From positions 1 to 36,421 of the forward strand of contig NZ_BLXZ01000014.1 of the NCBI RefSeq assembly GCF_014193675.1: DNA of 36,421 bases, given 5' to 3'. Position numbers and translations under genes: made by a program. The stretch comes from Geomonas limicola (GTDB taxonomy: Bacteria; Desulfobacterota; Desulfuromonadia; Geobacterales; Geobacteraceae). This document shows, piece by piece, positions 24,522 to 33,500 of the stretch (position 1 is the first letter of the stretch; the number at the start of each line of letters is the position of its first letter). The notes beneath the pieces are model-generated. The model was not told where the DNA came from, did not search any database, and saw only the letters and a list, made by a program, of their open reading frames with translations.

Positions 24522-26369
24522 ATGCCCCCCGCACCACACCAGATGGGCCGACTTCCCGGGGCCCCTTTCCCTGAACCGGCACGACCCGGGCTCTCGATCT
24601 GCATCTGCACCGCCGGAGGGGTCGGCGACCTGATCATCACCGCGCACCTGGTCCAGGAACTGCACGCGGTGCTGGAGCCGCGCTCCCTCGACCTCTACTA
24701 CCCCAACGAAGCGGTGGCCCGTTTCGTCTTCCACCACTCCCCCTGCGTCGACACCGTACTCCCCGCCCATCTCTTCGCCGAGAACCGCGACCGCTACGAC
24801 CTGGTGGTCCTCGCGCTGCAGTACGTCAAGTTCGAACCCCGCGACCCTGCCGCGCTGGCTGTCGACTACCCCGAGGTTGCCGTCCGGCTCGCGGAGGCCG
24901 CCCGGCGCTTCGAGAGTTTCCGCGGCTTCTACGACCGGCAGCCCGCCCTGGACGGCCTGCTCGGGCGGATCGCGGTCAAGGCGGGGCGCCAGGCCATCGC
25001 GAACCTCGGCTACTTTGCCGGGCTCGACATACCACCTGAACGCCGTTACCACCTGGTGCCGGCCCCCGACGCCTACCCCGCGGTCTGCCGGCTGATGCCG
25101 CCGGGAACCCCCTACCTGACCGTCCACGACGGCTTCGACGCCAGCCAGGCGGCACCCGGCTCGGCGACCAAGTGCTGGCCGCTGGAACACTGGATAGAAC
25201 TGGTCCGGAGCCTGAAGGCCCGGCTCCCCGAACTGCGCATCGTCCAGCTGGGTGCTGCCAGCAGCCGCCCGATAGCCGGAGTGGACCTCTGCCTGGTGAA
25301 CCAGACCACGCTGGCCGAGGCGGCCTGGCTCATCAAGGGGGCGCTTTTGCACGTCGATACCGAGTCGGGGCTCGTGCACCTGGCGCGCACCCTGGCCACC
25401 CGCAGCGTCGTCCTCTTCGGCCCCACCGACCGCGACTACTACGGCTATCCCGAAAACCTCAACCTGAGCGCGGGGGAGTGCGGCAACTGCTGGTGGTCCA
25501 CCCCGGACTGGCTCCTTAACTGTCCCCGGGGGCTTACGCAGCCGGCCTGCATGGCCGCCATCACCCCGGACCGGGTCTGCCGGGCCGTCCTCGACGAGCT
25601 GGGGGGGCGGCGCAACCCCGAGTACCGCTGCCAGGACCTCTCCCTCTACGACCGGGGGAGCAACGCCGGGTTCCCCGACCAGCTCGAGACCATCTGCGCC
25701 GGCGCGCGCCTGGCACCCGACCCAGGTGGGGGCAAGGTCGCCGCTCCCGGCTCGGGGCCGCCTGCGGCCTCGAGGGTCTGGGGGTACCGGTACGCCCTGG
25801 AGCGGATCGCGGCGCACCACGGCGCACGCCGCGGGCTGAGGGTCGCCGAGCTGAACGGGGGGGGAAGCCCCCTGGCCCCCTATCTTGCCTCCCTGGGACA
25901 CCAGGTGCAGGTGCTGGAGTTCGACCGCGGGCGGGATGCGAAGGGAGAGCGCGGGGGCGCAGGTAACTACCGGCGCCTGGCGCGGGAGTGCGGCTGCCAG
26001 GTGGGCTACGGCTCCCCGGGAAACCTTCCCGTACCGGATCTTTCCTGCGACGTGGTCCTCTATTGCGGGGGGGCTGGACCTGCCTCGCTTGTCGCGGGGG
26101 AGCTGGAGGAGGCACTGAGGACGGTGGCCTGGGGCGGCCTCCTCGTGCTCAGCTTCGGCGTCAGCACTTCTCCCACGGGAGAGGCGGCCGCAGCAGGGGC
26201 GGTCAGCTGCGAGCGCCTGGCGAGCCTCCTGGGACGGCTCGGCATTGCCCAACCCGGAATCGCCGGACCCGATCTGGCGGCGAGTGCCCACGCCGTGCTG
26301 CTCGACGGGGTGGCCGGGGTCCCTGCCGGGGCGACCCTGGCAGGTCTTGCCATCGCCAAGCTGCGCTAG
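24522..26369 (+). CDS. GT9-like glycosyltransferase fused to a methyltransferase-like domain
   Basis: This 615-residue protein has an N-terminal part (about 25-365) like heptosyltransferase-type GT9 enzymes: CTAGGVGDLIITAHLVQEL at the start, a donor-site DTESGLVHLARTL (from Asp279) and VVLFGPTDRDYYGYPENL. It ends in a cysteine-rich stretch, ECGNCWW, NCPRG and QPACM. Residues about 420-615 look like a class I SAM-methyltransferase fold: VAELNGGGSPLAPYLASLGH (from 441), VLEFDRG, and DLSCDVVLYCGG. The start is uncertain, since no good Shine-Dalgarno precedes 24522 and the first 24 residues are proline-rich. Lying seven bases after motB, it is probably expressed with the motor genes. A role in modifying flagellin sugars is inferred. 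Confidence 0.65.
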   Translation: MPPAPHQMGRLPGAPFPEPARPGLSICICTAGGVGDLIITAHLVQELHAVLEPRSLDLYYPNEAVARFVFHHSPCVDTVLPAHLFAENRDRYDLVVLALQYVKFEPRDPAALAVDYPEVAVRLAEAARRFESFRGFYDRQPALDGLLGRIAVKAGRQAIANLGYFAGLDIPPERRYHLVPAPDAYPAVCRLMPPGTPYLTVHDGFDASQAAPGSATKCWPLEHWIELVRSLKARLPELRIVQLGAASSRPIAGVDLCLVNQTTLAEAAWLIKGALLHVDTESGLVHLARTLATRSVVLFGPTDRDYYGYPENLNLSAGECGNCWWSTPDWLLNCPRGLTQPACMAAITPDRVCRAVLDELGGRRNPEYRCQDLSLYDRGSNAGFPDQLETICAGARLAPDPGGGKVAAPGSGPPAASRVWGYRYALERIAAHHGARRGLRVAELNGGGSPLAPYLASLGHQVQVLEFDRGRDAKGERGGAGNYRRLARECGCQVGYGSPGNLPVPDLSCDVVLYCGGAGPASLVAGELEEALRTVAWGGLLVLSFGVSTSPTGEAAAAGAVSCERLASLLGRLGIAQPGIAGPDLAASAHAVLLDGVAGVPAGATLAGLAIAKLR

Positions 26370-26413
26370 CGTCAGTCCGCCAGCGCTCCCGCCGACAGTT
26401 GTCAAAATTATGA

Positions 26414-26448
26414 CCGCCGCACCCCGCCGCACCCCGCCGCACCCCGCC
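26414..26448. repeat. Tandem 10-bp repeat
   Basis: About 3.5 copies of ACCCCGCCGC lie between the GT9-like gene and the next sigma-54-type promoter. It may be a slippage-prone site. No function is visible. Confidence 0.7.
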
Positions 26449-26486
26449 TGACACCCCGCGCAGCCCCGTTTTCCCCTCCCTGATGC

Positions 26487-26502
26487 TGGTGCGCTATTTG
26501 CA
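26487..26502 (+). promoter_or_regulatory. Sigma-54 promoter for the GT4 and five-module glycosyltransferase genes
   Basis: TGGTGCGCTATTTGCA has GG and GC separated by exactly ten bases and a TTTGCA -12 element. It lies 40 bases before the GT4 start, with transcription expected near 26513. It would put the glycosylation pair under the same class of control as flhA. Confidence 0.7.
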
Positions 26503-26541
26503 GAACCTCTTGCCGATTACCACCCTCTGAGAGGTCCACAC

Positions 26542-27597
26542 ATGAAGGTTGACATGCCGAGCGGCTCCACGCATGGCTGGGGAGTAGCCGGAGAGTACCT
26601 GGAGCGCGAGATCGCCAAGCTCCCCCCGATCGAAGGGGTCACCCTGCACTGCATGACCAGCACCCTGGCGCCGCGCAACCGGGAGGCCTGGAACCGCATC
26701 AACATCGGGTACTGCTTCTTCGAAAACAGCGTCGAGATCCTCAACTACACCCGGCAGGCCGCGCGCACCTGGGACTTCATCGTCGCCGGTTCCAAGTGGT
26801 GCGAGTACCAGCTGCGCATCGGCGGGGTCCAGAATACCTGTACCATCCTGCAGGGGATCGATCCGGAGAACTTCTACCCGGCGCCGCTGCCGCCGGACGA
26901 CCGCTTCGTGGTCTTCTCCGGGGGGAAGTTCGAGTTCAGGAAATCCCAGGATATCGTGATAGCCGCCATGAAGGTCTTCATGGAGCGGCACCGCGACGCC
27001 TGGCTCTCCTGCAGTTGGGGGAACCAGTGGCCCTTTTCGGTGGCCACCATGGCGAGTTCCCCCTTCATAAGCTACCGCGACGATCCGGAAAATTTCCTGA
27101 ATACCCCGGAGCGCACCATCATCGAAAACGGCATGGACCGCTCCCGGGTCATGGTGAACCCGCTGATCCCCAACCCCGAGATGCGCCGTATCTTCGCCGG
27201 AACCCATCTGGGTCTCTTTCCGAACCGCTGCGAGGGGGGAAACAACATGGTGATGTGCGAGTACATGGCCTGCGGCCGCGCCGTGATCGCCTCCAACACT
27301 TCCGGGCACGCCGATGTCATCGACGACCAGGGTGCCTACCCGCTGTTCAGCTACCGCCCCATGGTGGTCGGCGGCGGCGGGGCTCCGGTCACCTCGGTCT
27401 GGGAGGAGCCCTCCCTGGAAGAGGTCCTGGTAGGGCTCGAGTGGGCCTACGCGCACCGCGACGAGCTCCCGGTCAAGGGGGCCGCGGCCGCCCAGGCCAT
27501 GCAGAAGCTGAGCTGGAGTTCGGCAGCACGCCAGTTCCACTACCTGGCGGCGAAACTCGCCAACCAGGCCGAGATCGCACGCTTGCGCGGGGCCTGA
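26542..27597 (+). CDS. GT4-type (GT-B) glycosyltransferase
   Basis: This 351-residue protein resembles family 4 glycosyltransferases. The C-terminal half shows ILQGIDPENFYP, the phosphate-site FSGGKFEFRKSQDIVIAAM, and PNRCEGGNNMVMCEYMACGRAVIASNTSGH. The last corresponds to the donor-binding EX7E motif but has eight residues between the glutamates. The N-terminal half begins THGWGVAGEYLEREIAKLP, as in soluble enzymes without membrane segments. It is the first gene after a sigma-54-type promoter and ends two bases before the giant gene. The donor and acceptor are unknown; the context suggests flagellin or a sugar built on it. Confidence 0.75.
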   Translation: MKVDMPSGSTHGWGVAGEYLEREIAKLPPIEGVTLHCMTSTLAPRNREAWNRINIGYCFFENSVEILNYTRQAARTWDFIVAGSKWCEYQLRIGGVQNTCTILQGIDPENFYPAPLPPDDRFVVFSGGKFEFRKSQDIVIAAMKVFMERHRDAWLSCSWGNQWPFSVATMASSPFISYRDDPENFLNTPERTIIENGMDRSRVMVNPLIPNPEMRRIFAGTHLGLFPNRCEGGNNMVMCEYMACGRAVIASNTSGHADVIDDQGAYPLFSYRPMVVGGGGAPVTSVWEEPSLEEVLVGLEWAYAHRDELPVKGAAAAQAMQKLSWSSAARQFHYLAAKLANQAEIARLRGA

Positions 27598-27599
27598 GC

Positions 27600-30500
27600 G
27601 TGGTGGCGAGCGCGGCGGCGCAGCAACAGTTTGCTCGTGCCCTCGACCTGCACCGGGAGGGGAGCCTGGAAGAGGCCGCGGAGCTCTACCGCGCGGTCGC
27701 GGCCTCGGGCTCGGCGTGGGGCGTCGATGCGCAGATAAACCTCGGGGTCATCCTGCACGAGACCGGCCGGTACGGCGAGGCGTTCGACGTCTACCGGGCG
27801 GCCCTGGAGGCGCGGCAGGACGACCCGGTCGCGCTCAACAACCTGGGGAACACGCTCCTGGCGCTCGGGCGCTTTGCCGAGGCGGCCAAGGCCTATGGCC
27901 GGGCGCTGGAAAAGGCGCCGGAGAGCCGCACGACCCGGATCGCGCTGGGCGCCGCCTGGCAGCGCGAGGGTGAGCTCACCCGCGCCGAGGCCTGCTTCCG
28001 GGAGGCCCTGGCCAGGGACCCGGAGGATGCCGAGGCGCACTGGAACCTGGCGCTGGCACTTTTGGCCCAGGGGGAGTTCGCCGAGGGGTGGCGCGAGTAC
28101 CAGTGGCGCTGGCGCCGCGACAGCTTCACCTCGCCGCGCCGCGGCTTCGCCTGCCCCGCCTGGGACGGCACCCCTCTTTCCGGACGCCGCCTCCTGGTGC
28201 ACTGCGAGCAGGGGCTGGGGGACACCATCCAGTTCCTGCGCTACCTGCCGCTTCTGGCCACCGCCGGGGGCGAGGTGGTGCTCGAGGTGCAGTCGGCCCA
28301 GCTGCTCCCCCTGACGAACAATCTCCCCGGGGTCTCCCGGGTCTGCCTCATGGGGGAGCCGATCCCCCCCTGCGACGTTCAGGTAGCACTCCTCTCGCTC
28401 CCCTATCTCTTCGGCAGCACCCTCGAGAACCTCCCCGACCGGCTTCCCTACCTCGCCGCACCGGCAGACCGGCTGGCGCCCTGGCGGGCCCGGGTGGCCG
28501 AACGCGGTGAGGGGCTCAAGGTCGGGCTGGTCTGGGCCGGCAAACCGACCCCGGACCCCTTCCGTTCCGCGCGCCTCGCCGACTTCGCCCCCCTGGCCGG
28601 ACTCCCGGGCATCACCTTCTTCTCGCTGCAGCTGGGTGAGGCGGCCTTGCACCCTGCGCCGCAGGGGTTCGCGCTCGTCGACCTGACCGGCTCGCTCGCC
28701 GACTTCGGCGACACCGCGGCACTCGTCGAACAGCTCGACCTGGTCATCTCGGTGGACACTTCGGTGGCGCACCTCGCCGGGGCGCTGGGGAAGCCGGTCT
28801 GGCTCATGCTCCCCAAGGCCGCCGACTACCGCTGGCTCGCCGGGCGCGACGACTCCCCCTGGTATCCGGGAATGCGCCTCTTTCGGCAGACCCGGCAGGG
28901 GGTCTGGGACGACGTCGTCGAGCGCCTGGCAGGCGAACTGGAGCTGGCGGCCCTGGCGGCAGGCGAGCGCCTGGTCGCGGCAACCCCCCTCGACCCCGCC
29001 CCCTGGGAGCTCTGCGGCCTCATCCTGGCCCGCCTGGGGCGCCACCGGGAAGCGGTACTGCGGCTCAACAAGGCAGCACTCCTTGACCCTGACAGCTACC
29101 AGGTGCACTACGCCCTGGCCGCTTCGCTCAAGGAACTCGGGAGCCTCGCCGAGGCCGCCGGGCACCTGGAGCGGGCCCTGGCGCTCAAGGACGATCTCGC
29201 CCAACTCCACGAGGCGCTCGGCATCGTCCGGCAGCTGGGGGGGGAGTACCAGGTGGCGCTCGCCTCATACGACCGCTCGCTCGTCCTCGACCCGGCTGCG
29301 CTGCGCTCCCGCTACAACCGTGCCGTGGCCCGGCGCGAGCTGGGGCGCTTCGAGGAGGCGCTCGAGGGGTTTGCCGAGGTGGTGCGGCTCGCCCCGGAAC
29401 ATGCCGACGCCCACTGGAACCTGGCCCTGATGCTCCTGGTGACCGGTCGGCTCGAGGAGGGGTGGCGCGAGTTCTCCTGGCGCTTCGCGCGCGGTCCCCT
29501 GGCGCCGGTCCGGCGCTTTCAGGAGCTCCCTCCCTGGGACGGCGGGGAGCTTGCCGGCCGGAGCATCCTGGTCTGGGCCGAGCAGGGGCTGGGGGACACC
29601 CTGCAGTTCTTGCGCTACCTCCCGCTCCTTGCCGAGCGCGGGGGGACCGTGGTCCTCGAGGTACAGTCCGCCTCCCTGAAACCCCTCGCCGAGCGGGTGC
29701 CGGGGGTCGCGCGGGTGCTGGTGGCCGGCGAGGCCCCGCCTCGCTGCGACCTGCAGGCCTCGCTTCTGGAGTTGCCGGCGCTCTTTGGCACCACCCTCGA
29801 CAGCATCCCGGCAAGGGTTCCCTACCTCGACCCGCCCCCCGAGCGACTGGCAGCTGCGGCCGCGCTCCTGCCGCGCGACGGCTCCTTCAAGGTGGGGCTG
29901 GTCTGGGCCGGCAACCCCGGCCACGAGAACGACCGGAACCGCTCGCTCCCCCTCGAGCTCCTGGCGCCTTTGGCCGGCATTGCGGGGGTGCGCTACTACG
30001 CGCTGCAACTGGGGAGCGCCGCAGTCCAGGCTGACCAGGTACCGGAACTCGGGGTGGAGGACCTCTCCCACGCCCTGGGCGATTTCGCCGACAGCGCCGC
30101 ACTGGTGAGCCAGCTCGACCTGGTGGTCACGGTGGACACCTCGATGGCGCACCTGTGCGGTGCCCTGGGGGTACCGGCCTGGGTGCTGGTCCCCTTCATC
30201 CCCGACTGGCGCTGGCTGGTGGGGTGCGAGACCTCTCCCTGGTACCCGTCCCTGCGGCTGTTCCGTCAAAAGCGGCCCGGCAGCTGGCAGGAACCGGTAT
30301 TGCGGCTGCACGCCGCGCTCAAGGAGCTGGCCCGCCCGGTCTTGAAGGCCCCGGCGCCGGAGGGGACGCCCCTCCCGGCACGGACGGCGCTTCTGGAACA
30401 GGGGGTCCAGCTCTCCGAGGCGGGACGCTTCACCGAGGCGGCCCGGGTCTTCCGGCAGCTGCTCGCGCTCGACCCGGACGACGCCGATGTGCTCAATAAC

Positions 30501-33500
30501 CTCGGGTGCGCCCTGGACAACGCGGGGCGGCCCGCCGAGGCGCTGGTTCACTACCGGCGTGCCATCGAACTCCGTGCCGATTTCTGTGCCCCGCACTACA
30601 ACATGGGCAACAGCCTGAGGTCGCTGGGTGAGGGGGCCTCGGCGCTTGGGTGCTACCAGCGTGCGCTCGCCATCGAGCCCGAACTCCCCCAGGGGTGGCA
30701 TAACCTGGCCTTGGCGCTGCAGGACCTGGGGCGCCTTGAGGAGGCGCAGCAGGCGCTGGAGCGTGCCGTTCACCTGCACCCCGGCTACCTGGAGGCGCGC
30801 CATACCCTGGGCGAACTCTTGCACAACCGCGGTGACCTCGCCCGCGCCGCCGCGACCTTCGAAGAGGTTGTCGCCCGCGATGCCGGGTTCCTCCCCTCCT
30901 GGAACGCGCTCGGCATCACCCGGATGGCCCAGGAGCGTCTCGATGATGCCGTCCAGTGCTACCGGGAGGCGCTGAAGCGCAACCCCGAGTACCTGCACGC
31001 CCTCAACAACCTGGGTGCTACCTGCCGGGCGCTGGGCGATCTGGCCGGGGCCCGGGACTGCTACCTGAAGGTGCTCGCCTGCGACCCGCAGTACGCCGAC
31101 GCCCACTGGAACCTGGCGCTGGTCGAACTGCAACTCGGTGACTACCCTGCAGGGTGGCTGGGGTACGAGTGGCGCTTCAAAAAGGTCGATCCCATCCCGC
31201 TCAAGGAGTTCCCGCGCCCCCTGTGGGACGGCGGCCCCCTTGCCGGCAAGACCATCCTGCTCCATGCCGAGCAGGGGTTCGGCGACACCATCCAGTTCGT
31301 GCGTTATGCCACCCTGGTTGCCGGGCGAGGCGCCCGGGTCCTGGTGCAGTGCCAGTCGCCGCCCATCGCGAAGATCCTCGAGAGCGTGCCGGGGGTCTCC
31401 CGGGTGCTGGTGCGGGGTGAGGCGCTTCCCGACTTCGACTGCCATGCGCCACTCATGAGTCTGCCGCTTTTGTCAGGCACCACGCTCGACAGCGTGCCGG
31501 CACAGGTCCCCTACCTCGCCCCCGACCCCGGTCTCCTGGCCCGCTGGGGCGAGCGCATCGCCGAGTCCCAGGCTCCCGCCGGCAAGCTGCGGGTCGGCCT
31601 GGTCTGGGCCGGCCGGCCCACCTACCAGGACGATGCCCGGCGCTCCTTGAGCCTCAAGCTATTCGCTCCCCTTGCGCGCCTTGGCGGGGTGAGCTTCTAC
31701 GCCCTGCAGGTGGGACCCGGTGCCGAACAGGCGGCGCAGCCGCCGGCCGGGATGGAACTTGCCGACCTGGGGAGCCGGGTGCACGACTTCTCGGACTCCG
31801 CCGCCATCGTTGCGCACCTCGACCTGGTGATCTCCGCCGACACCGCGCTGGCCCACCTGGCCGGGGCGCTCGGGAAGCCGGTCTGGGTGCTGCTCCCCAA
31901 GGCATGCGACTGGCGCTGGCTCACCGGGCGCACCGATTCCCCCTGGTACCCGACGGCACGGCTCTTCCGGCAGAGCGAGCGCGGCGACTGGGCAGGTGTT
32001 CTCGAGCGGGTGGCCCAGGCCCTCAACGAGCTGGTGGCTGGCCCGGGTGAGCCCGGGCGTACTGCCGGCCTCGACGAGCCTCCCTGCGCCCCGGAGCTCG
32101 CCCCCCTCAACGCCGCCCTTGCCGCAGGCGACCTCGTCCGTGCGGCTGGACTCTGTCAGGCCCTCCTGGCGCAGCACCCCGACCACGTCGAACTTTTGAC
32201 CCTGGCCGGCGCCCTGGCGCGCGGCCGCGGTGACTCACCCGCCGCGCTCCCCCTGTTCGAGCGTGCCGCCCGGTTCTCCCCCGGTCTTCCCGAGCTGCAC
32301 AACAACCTCGGCGTGGTCCTCGAGGACCTCGGGCGCCACGACCAGGCGCTGGTCCACTACCGCCGGGCTCTCGAACTGAAGCCGGACTACCCGGAGGGGC
32401 ACTGCAACCTCGGCAACGCGCTTAAAGGCCTGGGCCGCAGCGAGGAGGCCTGTGCCGCCTACCGGCGAGCCCTGGAACTCCAGCCGCGCTACCCCGAGGC
32501 CTACTACAACCTGGGTAACGCCCTGCGCTGCGCCGGGGAGTGGCCCGAAGCGGCCGCCTGCTACCGTGCGCTCCTCGAGCTCGATCCGGAGCACCTCTCC
32601 GGCTGGCTCAACCTGGGGGGCTCGCTTTTGACCCTGAACCGCTACGCCGAGGCCGAAGAGGTCCTACGCCGCGCGCTCCACATCGCGCCCGATTGCCGCG
32701 AGGCCCACTGGAACCTGGGGCAGGCGCTCCTTGCCCAGGGAAAGTTCCGCGCGGGGTGGCCCGAATACGAGTGGCGCCTGAAGGACATGGAGACCTTCCC
32801 GGCATACTGCATCGGGAAACCGCGCTGGGACGGCGGCGCACTCGACGGCCGCACCCTCTTGTTACGCGCCGAGCAGGGCTTTGGCGACGCGCTGCAGTTC
32901 TTCCGCTTCGTGCCGCTGCTCGTGGAGCGGGGCGCGGACCTCGTCCTGGAGTGCCGCCGCGAGCTCCTGCCGCTCTTTGCCGCCCAGGGGCTCCCGGTGC
33001 GCTGTTTCGCGGTCGGGGACCCGGCGCCCCCCTTCGACACCTTCGCCTACCTGATGAGTCTCCCGAACCTCCTGGGGATCGCCCCGGAAAACCTGCCGGC
33101 CGCCCCCTACCTGCGCGCCGAGCCGGCACTCGCGGCACAGTGGCGCGCCCACGTCCCGCACGACGGTCTCAAGGTGGGGATCATCTGGTCCGGCAGCAGC
33201 CTCTACCAGGGGGACCCCTACCGCTTCCGCTCGCTCTCCCGCGAACTCCTCGAACCGCTTACCCTGATCCCGGGGGTGCAGCTGATCGGCCTGCAGCCCG
33301 AGCCCGAGGCGGCCGGGGCGGGGATCTGCCAGCTGGGAAGCCGGCTGCGCCACTTCGGGGACACGGCCGCGCTCATCGCCAACCTGGACCTGGTCGTCAG
33401 CATCGACACCGCGCTCGCCCACCTGGCAGGAGCCCTCGGGGTTCCGACCCTCTTGCTGCTCCCCTGGTCCTGCGACTGGCGCTGGCCGGCCGGGCGCGAC

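Noticed and set aside
24342..26432. Minus-strand open frame of 696 codons over motB and the GT9 fusion
   Set aside because: It is antisense to MotB and GT9 motifs, with no recognisable domain and a biased composition.
26414..26448. CRISPR array
   Set aside because: The unit is ten bases, directly abutting with no spacers. No cas gene is present anywhere in the window.
26796..27599. Upstream extension of the giant TPR-GT frame by 268 codons
   Set aside because: The segment overlaps the GT4 gene in another frame and reads as Arg/Gly/Pro-rich sequence with no TPR pattern. TPR-like sequence begins only after the GT4 stop.
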